Shown here: positions 25,032 through 33,466 of the stretch, one piece after another
Position numbering within the stretch: the first letter of the stretch is position 1
Layout: every line of letters starts with the position of its first letter
NCBI GenBank assembly: GCA_016192135.1
Contig: JACPUR010000014.1
Location: 1-64,000 of the forward strand
Direction of reading: 5' to 3'
Source: Candidatus Tectomicrobia bacterium
GTDB lineage: Bacteria; UBA8248
Length of the DNA: 64,000 nucleotides
Notes under the pieces: generated by a model
What the model was told of the DNA's origin: nothing
Databases searched by the model: none
Seen by the model: only the letters and a program-made list of their open reading frames with translations
Program-made: the position numbers and the translations under genes

Positions 25032-25938
25032 CCGGCCCGGACGAGGATTCCGAAGCCACCCCCCCTTGCCCCCCCTTGTGCAAGGGGGGGGTGGGGGGGT
25101 CAGGCTCCGCCGGAGGGCCGGCCGCCGCGCCGCCGCCCGTTCCCTCCGCAGGGACGGGTGCCGAATCCGCTCCCGCGTCTTCCGGGGCGCCCGTTCTCCC
25201 GCCGTCATTCCGGGCGGGCGAGGAATCTGCTTTTACGCATGAAGCGGAATCCGAAGCAGATTCCTCGGGCCTCCGGCCCTCGGAATGACAAGCACAATCC
25301 GCCGCGCCCCGATCCGCCGGGCCTGCCCCGCCTTCCGGGGAGGGACCGGATGCCGTCTCCTCCTCCTCCCCCAGCGCTTCCTGGACCTGGGCCCAGAGCC
25401 CGGGGCGCCGCTTGAGGGCGGCCTCGAGCTCGCCCAGGGCCCGGCTCCGGGCCCGGGCCTCCATGTTCTCCCGCCGGAGGCGGAGGCTCTCCTGCTGGGC
25501 GGCCGCCCGGGCCAGCGCGGCCGCCACCCGGCAGAGCCGCTCGGCCGGGAGGTCCTCGAAGGCCAGGTCGTCCAGCTCGGCCGCCGCCTCGAGCGCCTGG
25601 GCCTGGAGCATCTGGAGGGCGAGCGTCCCGAGGCCCCCCTCCCCCGCCCGCCCGGCCAGCTCCCGGGCCAGGAGCTCCAGCGCGCGGGCGTGCCGGGCCC
25701 GGGCCTGGAGGGCGCCGTAGTGGTGGCTCATCGCGCCCAGGCTGATTTTTTCGCCTGTAATATCGTGAAATATCGTAGACGCCTCCCGCAGCGACCCCCC
25801 TTTCAGGAGGCATTCGTCCACCGCCTGCGCCGCCCGGCTGCGCTCCACCTTCGTCGCCCTCCGCTTGCGGCGGGCCTCCTCGGCGTCGGCCTCCCGCGCC
25901 GCCCGGTGAATCGTCTCGATGATGTCCCGGCTGACCAT
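24976..25938 (-). CDS. Phage Mu gp27-like (DUF3486) protein with repeat-derived C-terminus
   Basis: Residues ~1-190 form a helical, alanine/arginine-rich protein with SREASTIFHD-type and KISLGAMSHHYGALQARARHARALELLA segments. This resembles DUF3486, the Mu gp27 family linked to DNA packaging. From about residue 215 on, the reading frame runs through a dispersed palindrome (25204-25289, giving HSEGRRPEESASDSA...) and another repeat (25057-25100), and ends inside the TfoX gene. The original stop was therefore probably lost to repeat insertion. It may be a prophage relic. The family call is tentative. Confidence 0.6.
   Translation of the reverse strand: MVSRDIIETIHRAAREADAEEARRKRRATKVERSRAAQAVDECLLKGGSLREASTIFHDITGEKISLGAMSHHYGALQARARHARALELLARELAGRAGEGGLGTLALQMLQAQALEAAAELDDLAFEDLPAERLCRVAAALARAAAQQESLRLRRENMEARARSRALGELEAALKRRPGLWAQVQEALGEEEETASGPSPEGGAGPADRGAADCACHSEGRRPEESASDSASCVKADSSPARNDGGRTGAPEDAGADSAPVPAEGTGGGAAAGPPAEPDPPTPPLHKGGQGGVASESSSGPVTSGAGKRRSPRRAPASA
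25057..25100. repeat. G/C-run palindromic repeat
   Basis: This is a C-run/G-run palindrome centred on CCTTGTGCAAGG, the same family as 11065-11175. It lies within the C-terminal extension of the gp27-like frame. Confidence 0.7.
25204..25289. repeat. GTCATTCC...GGAATGAC palindromic repeat
   Basis: This 86-bp element begins GTCATTCCGGGC and ends CTCGGAATGAC, with inner arms AGGAATCTGCTT and AAGCAGATTCCT. Relatives lie at 33361-33443, 57001-57082 and 60596-60720. Confidence 0.85.
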
Positions 25939-26165
25939 GGCCCTCCTCCTCTCGCGGGCGCGATGGCCCGCTCCGGGAGCAATCTAGGGCGCGGGCGGGG
26001 AAGGCCCGTTACCGCAAATCGCGCCAATTTCGCGCACCTTCATGCACCGGGGGATTTTTTTCGAGGGGTGGTGAAGCGAGTCGGTTCCGGGTATTATTTG
26101 AATTTGAGGCGAGCGAACGATGCGCCTGAAAGAGGCCCCTGCTGCCGGACACCCGGAGGGTAGCC

Positions 26166-26645
26166 GTGACATTGCAAGCTTATATGTTGCCCGGCCTTGC
26201 GAGCCTCTTGCACCTGGAGGGTGAAGGCATCAGCAGGCTTGCCGAGCAATACAGGGAAGGATTGGAAGCCGGACATGGCGTGCGCCAAGTGGCTTGGCGC
26301 GTTCAAAATGGAATCGCGAAGGCGCTCGTCGCGCATCGGATGGCGCTGGAACTGGAAGAAGACGTCCATGGTGCCGTCAATGAGTACCCGAAAGACCAAT
26401 GGCTCGAAATGAAAGGTGAAATGGACGGCGTTATCGCGCTGGTCTGCCAGAACGAGAAGGAACTAATCCGAACGGCCGAAGAAATTTCCAAAAGGGGGCA
26501 AAAGGTCGCAGGCTTGGAGGAGCTGAAGAAAAGGCACGCGGAACTGATTCATCAGATGAACTGGGATTACACATCCGAGGCGTTCCAGAAAATCATCCGA
26601 CAAGCGGAGGAAGACGCCAAGGCGGGACACGTCTTGGAAGATTGA
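26166..26645 (+). CDS. Putative antitoxin-like partner protein
   Basis: The 159-aa acidic helical protein of lower GC content has a heptad-like C-terminal half (EEISKRGQKVAGLEELKKRHAELIHQMNW). The start is GTG 26166 or ATG 26184. I do not recognise the family. Its stop overlaps the ATG of a RelE/ParE-like toxin gene (TGATG), the arrangement of a type II toxin-antitoxin pair, so I infer an antitoxin or regulator. No obvious DNA-binding motif is visible in it. Confidence 0.6.
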   Translation: MTLQAYMLPGLASLLHLEGEGISRLAEQYREGLEAGHGVRQVAWRVQNGIAKALVAHRMALELEEDVHGAVNEYPKDQWLEMKGEMDGVIALVCQNEKELIRTAEEISKRGQKVAGLEELKKRHAELIHQMNWDYTSEAFQKIIRQAEEDAKAGHVLED

Positions 26646-26944
26646 TGCGCTCAATCCGCTCGCGCAGATATAAAGCATTCCTGGACAGGTTGCCCGCAAG
26701 AATTCAGAAGGCCGCCTCAGAAAAATTTAAAATCTTCACAGAAAATCCCTTCGACAGCCGGCTGGATCGCAAACCGATTGAACAGCTCAAACATCTGGGA
26801 ACGTATATTGAGGTGGAAATAACGGGAAGAAGATACCGTGCGGTGGCCCGCGTCACCAAGGAAAACAACGAGGATGTGTACTATTGGATTTTCATAGGCA
26901 CACATTCGGATTTCGACAGGTTTGCGCAAACCTATTCTGGCTAG
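26645..26944 (+). CDS. RelE/ParE-superfamily toxin-like protein
   Basis: The 99-aa basic protein has an N-terminal helical pair (RRYKAFLDRLPARIQKAASEKFKIFTENPFDSRLDRKPI) followed by strands (TYIEVEITGRRYRAVARVTKENNEDVYYWIFIGTHSDFDRF). The closing WxxIGTHxDYxRF pattern is typical of RelE/HigB-like toxins. The ATG overlaps the upstream stop by one base, showing coupling. Base composition differs from the neighbours, consistent with transfer. The target, mRNA or gyrase, is not evident. Confidence 0.78.
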   Translation: MRSIRSRRYKAFLDRLPARIQKAASEKFKIFTENPFDSRLDRKPIEQLKHLGTYIEVEITGRRYRAVARVTKENNEDVYYWIFIGTHSDFDRFAQTYSG

Positions 26945-27022
26945 GCCCCCCTCGCCCCCTCCCCCGCTCTGTGCCAGAATGCCCCCGGGCCCCCGTCATC
27001 CCCCGCGCTTGAGGACGCCCGC

Positions 27023-28792
27023 ATGGCCTTCCGCCACCGCCTGCCCGACGGACGCGAGTACATCTGCCACAGGCCCCAGGTCGCGGGCCGCCGCGCCATG
27101 GTGGCCTCGGGCCACCATCTCGCCACCCAGGCCGGGCTCAGGGTCCTCGACCGGGGCGGCAACGCCGTGGACGCGGGTGTGGCGGCGGGGCTGTGCATGA
27201 GCGTGCTGCTGACCGACATGATCTCCTTCCTGGGGGTGGCCCCCATCATCCTCTACCTGGCGAAGGAGCGCCGCGTCGTGACCATCAGCGGCCTGGGGCG
27301 CTGGCCCCGGGCGGTTTCCATCCAATGGTTCCGGGAGAAGTGGGGGGGCGAGATCCCGCCCGGCGTCGCCCGCTGCTTGGTGCCCGCGGCGGCGGACGCC
27401 TGGCTCACGGCGCTGGAAAAATACGGGACCATGCGCTTCGCGGACGTGGCGGCGGACGCCATCGAGCTGGCGGGCCGGGGCTTCCCCATGCACCACTTCA
27501 TGCACGAGCACATCGCCGGGGCGCGGGAGAATTATCACCGCTTCCCGGAGAACCGCCCCGTCTACTTCCCGGACGGCGATCTCGTGCCGGTGGGGGCGCC
27601 CGTCCTGCACCGCGACCTGGCCGGGACCTACGAGCGCATGGCGCGGGCGGAGGCGAAGGCCTCCTCGCGCCCGGCCGGGGTCCGCGCCGCCCGGGACGAG
27701 ATCTACAAGGGGGAGACGGCGCGCCGCATCGTGGACTTCATCCAGAAGAACGGGGGCGCCATGACGCTGGAGGACCTGGCCGGGTTCCACGTGGGGGAGG
27801 AGCCGCCCGTGGTCTCGTCCTACAAGGGGCACGAAATCCACGCCTGCGGCCCCTGGTGCCAGGGGCTCACACTCCCCCAGGCACTCAACCTCCTGGAGCG
27901 GGTGGACCTCCGGGCGCTGGGCCACAACCGCCCGGCCAGCCTCCACGCGCTCTTCTCCGCCTTCGACCTCACCTTCGCCGACCGCCACGCCTTCCTCGGG
28001 GACCCCGAGTTCGTGGAGGTGCCGGCGGAGGGCCTCCTCTCCAAGGGCTACGCCGCCGAGCGGGCGAAGCTCATGGAGCGGGCGGAGGCCTTCGGGGGGA
28101 TGCCCCCGGCGGGGGACCCCTGGGCCTTCCAGAAGGGCCAGAAGGGGAACGGGCGGCGGGCCGCTGACTTCAACTTAAAAGAGACGGCGGGGGCGGGCGC
28201 CTTCGAGCAGGACACCTCCTTCTGCACCGCCGTGGACGCCGAGGGCAACGCCTTCGCCGCCACCCCCTCGGACGGGAGCGGGGACGTGCCCATCTTCCCG
28301 GGCGTGGGGGCCTCGGTCTCGGGGCGGGGCTCCCAGAGCTGGCTGGACGAGGCGCACCCGAGCTCGGTCCAGCCCTGGAAGCGCCCCCGCCTCACCCCCG
28401 CCCCGGCCCTCGTCCTGAAAGACGGAGAGTTCTACATGACCCTCGGCACCCCGGGCGGGGACGTGCAGCCCCAGGCCATGGCCCAGGTCTTCCTCAACAT
28501 CGCCGAGTTCGGGATGGCCCCCCAGATGGCGGTCGAGGCCCCCCGCGGCGCCACCTTCAACTTCCCCAACTCCTTCTGGCCCCACGAGTACAAGCCGGGC
28601 CGGGCCGTGGTGGAGCAGAGCATCGAGCGCGAGGCCGGGGCGGAGCTCCGGGAGCGGGGCTACAAGCTCGACACGTGGCCCGACTTCGGCTGGCGCCCCG
28701 GGAGCGTCTGCTGCATCCTCCGCGACCCCAAGACGGGATTCTTGCTGGGCGGGGCGGACCCCAGAAGGGAATCGTACGCGGCGGGGTGGTAG
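27023..28792 (+). CDS. Gamma-glutamyltransferase-family protein
   Basis: The 589-aa Ntn-hydrolase precursor has the large-subunit opening RRAMVASGHHLATQAGLRVLDRGGNAVDAGVAAGLCMSVL, and GVARCLVPAAADAWLTALEKYG near residue 110. The autoprocessing site QDTSFCTAVDAEGNAFA lies near residue 400, where the Thr would become the catalytic N-terminus. There is no signal peptide, so it is probably cytoplasmic, unlike classic GGT. Oxamate-amidohydrolase-type or glutathione-hydrolysing activities are both possible. It is monocistronic. Confidence 0.88.
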   Translation: MAFRHRLPDGREYICHRPQVAGRRAMVASGHHLATQAGLRVLDRGGNAVDAGVAAGLCMSVLLTDMISFLGVAPIILYLAKERRVVTISGLGRWPRAVSIQWFREKWGGEIPPGVARCLVPAAADAWLTALEKYGTMRFADVAADAIELAGRGFPMHHFMHEHIAGARENYHRFPENRPVYFPDGDLVPVGAPVLHRDLAGTYERMARAEAKASSRPAGVRAARDEIYKGETARRIVDFIQKNGGAMTLEDLAGFHVGEEPPVVSSYKGHEIHACGPWCQGLTLPQALNLLERVDLRALGHNRPASLHALFSAFDLTFADRHAFLGDPEFVEVPAEGLLSKGYAAERAKLMERAEAFGGMPPAGDPWAFQKGQKGNGRRAADFNLKETAGAGAFEQDTSFCTAVDAEGNAFAATPSDGSGDVPIFPGVGASVSGRGSQSWLDEAHPSSVQPWKRPRLTPAPALVLKDGEFYMTLGTPGGDVQPQAMAQVFLNIAEFGMAPQMAVEAPRGATFNFPNSFWPHEYKPGRAVVEQSIEREAGAELRERGYKLDTWPDFGWRPGSVCCILRDPKTGFLLGGADPRRESYAAGW

Positions 28793-28896
28793 GGGGGGAG
28801 ATTATCGAAAGCACAAAGAAAAGGCTGGCCTTCAAAGTATTTAAAATCAGTAGGTTATAGTTTCAAGTGGAAGTTTTTTTGCACAACGCATATAGT

Positions 28897-29162
28897 ATCT
28901 TTGACAGGTGGAGAGGCACGCGGTTATCCGCGTACTGTCAGCCATGCGATCCATTAGGATCGCGCTTCCGGAGGGAAGCTAGAGGGATTGAACGTTGCCC
29001 GAACTTGTTCGTCCCGTCGCAGAGGATGAACGAGAGGGCTATCTCTCGACACCCTGCTAGCCAGGGAAGGAACTGTACGGGATAGATGGGGTCCCAAGGC
29101 AGTTCCGTGGCCAATGCCTCTCATACGGGGAAGCGACCCTCATCCTCTCGCTTCCCTTTTTT
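28897..29162 (+). ncRNA. Candidate multi-hairpin structured RNA with terminator
   Basis: A chain of perfect short hairpins occupies this stretch. TGACAG/CTGTCA (28902-28907/28935-28940) encloses ACGCGG-TTAT-CCGCGT. It is followed by GCGATCC-ATTA-GGATCGC (28946-28963), GCTTCC-GGAG-GGAAGC (28964-28979), CGAAC-TT-GTTCG, CGAGAG-GGCTAT-CTCTCG, CCCTG-CTAGC-CAGGG and GGAACTG...CAGTTCC. The last is an intrinsic terminator, a 9-bp stem (29128-29136/29148-29156) followed by TTTTTTC. No convincing protein is encoded. I recognise no known RNA class, and the 5' end is approximate. Confidence 0.6.
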
Positions 29163-29674
29163 CTTTCTTTACACTCGCCACCACTCACACATTTCTTTCC
29201 TTCTAATTTCTTTTCTACTTTTTTGTCACCCATGAAAATGTGGGTCATTAGCGATAACGAACCGTGAATCCGATCAGCAATTGCGATGTACCTTGTTCCC
29301 GGCGAAGGCTTCCACGGACTTATGTATATAAAAGAATGACGTTTTCCTCTTTCCCTGTAAATTTCGATGGGCCTTTCCAGGGAAGGCTTTAACAACGTGA
29401 GGCACTTCATTTTAAGGATGTTGAATTGATGGCCTCCGGCTTTTGCATCCGAAACCAAGAGATGTCCGAACCTACGCTCGTGAATTAAAATAACCCTTCC
29501 AAGTGGATCCCGAATCACAACAGGCTTCCCATCCTTAGCCGCTATTAAATTTTCCACGAACCACTTCTGGGCTGATTTGACCTTGAAGGTATGTATTATT
29601 TCATCCAGCAATTGTGGCGATGGCCTAGTTTCAAGGGCCTTCAGCTTCACGATTGATTTCTTCATTTGCCCCAT
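29057..29674 (-). CDS. Unknown protein, possibly a PBECR-type nuclease domain
   Basis: The 205-aa basic, AT-rich product has an N-terminal region MGQMKKSIVKLKALETRPSP then HTFKVKSAQKWFVENLIAAKDGKPVVIRDPLGRVILIHERRFGHL. A segment RPIEIYRERGKRHSFIYISPWKPSPGTRYIAIADRIHGSLSLMTHIFM recalls phage-associated barnase/EndoU/RelE-like (PBECR) domains. That comparison is tentative. The last ~45 codons run across the terminator and 3' part of the RNA candidate on the opposite strand, so the true end or the gene itself is uncertain. Confidence 0.45.
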   Translation of the reverse strand: MGQMKKSIVKLKALETRPSPQLLDEIIHTFKVKSAQKWFVENLIAAKDGKPVVIRDPLGRVILIHERRFGHLLVSDAKAGGHQFNILKMKCLTLLKPSLERPIEIYRERGKRHSFIYISPWKPSPGTRYIAIADRIHGSLSLMTHIFMGDKKVEKKLEGKKCVSGGECKERKKGSERMRVASPYERHWPRNCLGTPSIPYSSFPG

Positions 29675-29857
29675 AGCCGGATTTGTTCGCCACCGGAGAT
29701 ATACCAGCAAGGCTTTTCAAGGCCATTGGCATGCCCAAGCCAGCGCAAACCTATGAAATTTCCCCATTCGATGGCTTCATTGGGAAATTCATTTCACCAT
29801 AGTGGGATAGTGACCCCGGTGCAGGGCCGAAAGGCTGTCACACTTTTGGTTCTCCCC

Positions 29858-31261
29858 CTACCCCTCCCTCGCCCCCTCGGGCATCTTGAACGGCCTCGCG
29901 CGCTCGAAGGCGCGGGCGGCGCGCAGGACGAGGGCGTCCCGGTGCATGGGGCCCACGATCTGGAGCCCGGCGGGGAGGCCCTTCGAGGTGAAGCCGCAGG
30001 GGACGGAGCAGGCGGGCTGGCCGGTGAGGTTGAAGGGGTAGGTGAAGGGGGTCCACTTCACCCAGCGGCCGGGCTCGCCCTCCCCGGGCGCCTCCCGGCC
30101 CGCCTCGAAGGCGGGGATGGGGAGCATGGGGGTCAAGAGCAGGTCCCAGCCCTGGTGGAAGAGCTTCATCTTGCGCCCGAGGGCCGCGCGCTCGGGGACC
30201 GAGGCCCGCACGTAGTCCTCGAGGCGGATGCCGGACCCCATGCGCGCCGCCTCGATGAGGCCGGGGTCCATGAGGGCGTGCTTCTCCCGGGGGATGCCCC
30301 CGACGAGGGTGGCCGCGGCGGCGAAGTAGATGGTCCAGAAGATGCGCTCGGCATCGCCCAGCCCCGGGTCGGCCTCCTCGACCCGGGCGCCCAATTCCTC
30401 GAAGGCCCAGGCGGCCGAGGCCACTCTCTCAGCCACCTCAGCGTCCACCTCCGCCCCGCCCAGCGAGGGGCTGAAGGCGACCCTGAGCCCCGAGACTCCA
30501 TCCTCCAGGCCCTCGCGGTAGTCCCGCGCCTCATAGGGGAGGGCGAACCAGTCCCGCGCGTCCGGCCGGGCGAGGGCGTTGAGCATCAGCGCCGCGTCCT
30601 CCACGGTGCGGGTCATGGGGCCCGCGTGGGCGAGGGTGTGGTTGGGGTTGGGGGGATGGGTGGGGACGCGACCGAAGCTGGGCTTGAAGCCGAAGACCCC
30701 GGTGAAGCCCGCCGGGATGCGGATGGAGCCCCCGGCGTCGGTGCCGAGGTGGAGTGCCCCCATCCCCAGGGCGCAGGCCGCGGCGGCCCCCCCGCTGCTC
30801 CCGCCCGGGGTCATGCGGGTGTCCCAGGGGTTGCGGGTGACGCCGGTGAGGGGGGAGTCCGTCACCCCCTTCCAGCCGAGCTCGGGGGTGGTGGTCTTCC
30901 CGAGGAGGACGGCCCCGCCCTCGCGCAGGCGGGCGGTGGGAGGCGCGTCCTCCCCGGCCGGCGCCTCGTCCGCCGTCTTGCTCCCGCGCCGGGTGGGCCA
31001 GCCCCGGGCGAGCACCAGGTCCTTGATGGTGGCGGGCACCCCGTCCAGGGGCCCGAGGGGCTCCCCGCGCCGCCACCTTTCTTCCGAGGCGCGGGCCGAG
31101 GCGAGCGCCCCCTCTTCGTCCACCAGGCAGAAGGCGTTGACCGCCCCGTCCCAGGCCCGGATGCGATCCAGCGCCGCGCGCGCCGCCTCGACGGGGGAGG
31201 CCTTGCCCGCCCGGTAGAGGGCGGTCAGCTCCCTCACCGGGAGGCGGTAGAGGTCGGTCAT
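29858..31261 (-). CDS. Amidase-signature hydrolase
   Basis: The 467-aa amidase-signature enzyme hydrolyses an amide or aryl-acylamide of unknown identity. The Ser-Ser-Lys triad regions are visible: GVPATIKDLV (Lys near residue 80), MTPGGSSGGAAAACALGM and LGTDAGGSIRIPAGFTGVFGFKPSFGRVP (residues ~150-200). GPMTRTVEDAALML follows. The start is ATG 31261; 34 earlier in-frame codons fall in repeats. A second amidase lies at 61.4-62.9 kb. It ends near the S15-hydrolase catabolic cluster but faces a 175-bp repeat-bearing gap. Confidence 0.9.
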   Translation of the reverse strand: MTDLYRLPVRELTALYRAGKASPVEAARAALDRIRAWDGAVNAFCLVDEEGALASARASEERWRRGEPLGPLDGVPATIKDLVLARGWPTRRGSKTADEAPAGEDAPPTARLREGGAVLLGKTTTPELGWKGVTDSPLTGVTRNPWDTRMTPGGSSGGAAAACALGMGALHLGTDAGGSIRIPAGFTGVFGFKPSFGRVPTHPPNPNHTLAHAGPMTRTVEDAALMLNALARPDARDWFALPYEARDYREGLEDGVSGLRVAFSPSLGGAEVDAEVAERVASAAWAFEELGARVEEADPGLGDAERIFWTIYFAAAATLVGGIPREKHALMDPGLIEAARMGSGIRLEDYVRASVPERAALGRKMKLFHQGWDLLLTPMLPIPAFEAGREAPGEGEPGRWVKWTPFTYPFNLTGQPACSVPCGFTSKGLPAGLQIVGPMHRDALVLRAARAFERARPFKMPEGAREG

Positions 31262-31294
31262 GGCCCTGCCCTCCCCGGCGAGGGGGAAACCGCC

Positions 31295-31378
31295 TGTCAC
31301 CCATGTGCCCGGTCTATTCTGGACCCTCACCCTGCGGCGCGTTTTTCCGTAGGGGCGAGGCATGCCTCGCCCCTACGG
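31295..31378. repeat. IS481-end-like motif and perfect GTAGGGGC palindrome
   Basis: 31295-31315 is a single copy of the TGTCACCCATGTNCCCGGT motif seen twice at 18.56-18.6 kb. 31347-31378 is a perfect 32-bp palindrome with arms CCGTAGGGGCGAGGCA, the cleanest member of the GTAGGGGC family. Confidence 0.85.
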
Positions 31379-31436
31379 ACAATTCCGACGGGCTGCGCCC
31401 CGGCCGGGCGGTTCCGGCGTTCGAATGTTCCCCCGC

Positions 31437-33197
31437 CTACTTTCCCCGCTTGGCCGGGATGACGGGCAGCAGGATGTGGCTGGCCCGGCCCTTCCCGGCG
31501 TGGATCGTGACCTTGCCTCCGAAGACCTCGGGCGGGCGGTCCTGGGGGTCGTCGTGCTTGAAGGGCCCGACCCCGGTGAAGACCTCGCCCAGCGTCCCCA
31601 GCCCCTTGGCGCCCCCGCCCGGCCACTCGTAGTCCTTCCCCCGCACGGTCAGGCCGATGCGGTGGCCGGCCGGCACCACGATGGAGGTGACCCACACCTC
31701 GACGTCGAGCTCGTAGACCTGCCCGGGCTTGAGGGGCTGCACCTCGTCGTGGGTGTGGTAGGGCCGCCAGGGGAGCGAGAGCTCCTTGTCGAGCTTGCGG
31801 TGGGAGGCCCGGAGCCAGCCCTGGGCGATGGGGGTGTGGGGATCGAGCGCCCCCATGAAGGTGATCTCCTTCATGTTCGGGTCGAAGGCCCGCAGGATGA
31901 GGAAGAGGTCGGCGTCCCGGGTGGAGGAGGAGACGAAGAGCTTGGCCGCGATGGGGCCGGTGATCTCGGTGTCTTCCTTCAGGGGCGCCGTCAGGAAGGT
32001 CACGCCCTCGCCCAGGCCGCCGTAGCTCACCTTCCCCGAGGCGCCCGCCTTGGTGGTCAGGGCCGCGCCGGCCGGGTCGAGGTAGAACTTGGTCCACTTG
32101 GTGCGCTTCAAGGGCCACTCGCCCTCGGCGCGCTCGGCGAACTTCTCGCCCGGGTGGCGCACCTGGAGCACCACCTTGGGCTGCTTGTCCCAGCCCGTCT
32201 TCTCGCCCTTCAGGAAGTGGCCGAAGAACTTCTTCTGAAGGCTGACCCCGTAGTCGGTGTAGAAGTGGGTCCAGTGCTCGATGCCGTGCATCTCGAGCCA
32301 CTTCTGCCGGGAGGCCGAGCGCACGAAGCCCTCAATGTTCCCGCGCGGGTGGAGGCCCTGGCCGCCCCAGTTCCCGGCCGAGAGGAGGGGCACCTGGACC
32401 TTCGACCAGTCGGGCATGCGGGAGGTCCAGTAGCCGTCCGTGGCGAGGGGGTTGCTCACGCAGTCCGGGTAGAAGTCCCGGCGGCTGGCGCCCAACTGCT
32501 CCTCGGTCAGCTCGGCCGGGCCGGCCACCCAGTCCCCGTTCATGCGGCTGCGGTAGCCGCGCGAGCCCTTGCCGTGCTGGACCCGGATGACCTGGGAGGG
32601 GAACCAGGTGCGGCCGAAGGTGCACAGGATGCCGCCGTGGTGGCTCAGGTCGCGGTAGTAGTCCGCCGCGCCCTCCCAGATGCAGATGGCCGCGAGGTGG
32701 GGGGGCTGGAGCGCCGCCACCTGCCACTGGTTCATGGCGTAGTAGGAGATGCCGTTGAGCCCCACCTTCCCGCTGCTCCAGGGCTGCTTGGCGCCCCACT
32801 CGATGCAGTCGTGGAAATCCTTCGCCTCGCGGGCCGACCAGATGTCCAGCAGCCCCGGCGAGCGGCCCGCCCCGCGCGAATCCACCCGCACCACCGCGTA
32901 GCCGTCCGGCACCCACTTCTCGGGGTCCACCACCTCCCAGTTCTGGTACTTGTTCGTGGAGCCCGAGGGCACGTCCGGGTGCTCCTCCGCCATCCGGCGC
33001 CACTGGTCGGTGTAGAGGTCCTCGAAGTGGAGCCACTTGCCGTAGGGGCCGTAGGTCATGATGACGGGGTACTTGCCGCCCTTGATCGGCCGGTAGACGT
33101 CGGCCCGGAGCACCACCTTGTCGTCCATCTGGATCGGAACGTCCCAGTCGATCCGCATCCCGTCCCGGATCTCGCTCTTCGGATATCCGCCGCTCAT
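31437..33197 (-). CDS. CocE/NonD-family (S15-like) hydrolase
   Basis: The 586-aa alpha/beta hydrolase is of the X-Pro dipeptidyl-peptidase/cocaine-esterase type. The N-terminal catalytic domain has VRVDSRGAGRSPG and the nucleophile elbow GLNGISYYAMNQWQVAAL near residue 150. A cap segment (residues ~240-330) precedes the His region MHGIEHWTHFY. A C-terminal jelly-roll (residues ~380-586) carries ITGPIAAKLFVSSSTRDADLF. ATG 33197 has GGGAG upstream. The substrate is an acyl ester or amide; no signal peptide is seen. Confidence 0.9.
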   Translation of the reverse strand: MSGGYPKSEIRDGMRIDWDVPIQMDDKVVLRADVYRPIKGGKYPVIMTYGPYGKWLHFEDLYTDQWRRMAEEHPDVPSGSTNKYQNWEVVDPEKWVPDGYAVVRVDSRGAGRSPGLLDIWSAREAKDFHDCIEWGAKQPWSSGKVGLNGISYYAMNQWQVAALQPPHLAAICIWEGAADYYRDLSHHGGILCTFGRTWFPSQVIRVQHGKGSRGYRSRMNGDWVAGPAELTEEQLGASRRDFYPDCVSNPLATDGYWTSRMPDWSKVQVPLLSAGNWGGQGLHPRGNIEGFVRSASRQKWLEMHGIEHWTHFYTDYGVSLQKKFFGHFLKGEKTGWDKQPKVVLQVRHPGEKFAERAEGEWPLKRTKWTKFYLDPAGAALTTKAGASGKVSYGGLGEGVTFLTAPLKEDTEITGPIAAKLFVSSSTRDADLFLILRAFDPNMKEITFMGALDPHTPIAQGWLRASHRKLDKELSLPWRPYHTHDEVQPLKPGQVYELDVEVWVTSIVVPAGHRIGLTVRGKDYEWPGGGAKGLGTLGEVFTGVGPFKHDDPQDRPPEVFGGKVTIHAGKGRASHILLPVIPAKRGK

Positions 33198-33360
33198 GTC
33201 GCTCCCGTCCCCCCTGTGTCGGAAAAAGGCGCGGGCCCGCCCCCTGCCCGGGCGGGCGTCACCGTTGGCATGTGGCGCTTCGTGCCGCGAGGCGGCCATT
33301 ATCCCGCCGGGGAGGGAATGCGGCAAGGGCGGGGGGGCCATCTATCAGATTGGGCGCAAT

Positions 33361-33443
33361 GATGTCGTGCTGAGCGCAGCGAAGCATCTCGGTTTGAATC
33401 CAACCGAGATTCTTCGCTCCCTCCGGTCGCTCAGAATGACATC
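33361..33443. repeat. GTCATTC-family palindromic repeat
   Basis: An 83-bp element between two minus-strand genes has arms GATGTCGTGCTGAGCG and CGCTCAGAATGACATC and inner arms CATCTCGGTT/AACCGAGAT. It is followed by a T-run on the plus strand. No gene lies in 33198-33466. Confidence 0.8.
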
Positions 33444-33466
33444 TTTTTTTCCGTATGCTCCTTTTC

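Noticed and set aside
28867-29085. 72-aa frame inside the structured RNA candidate
   Set aside because: No ribosome site and the translation follows hairpin arms; the RNA reading explains the sequence better.
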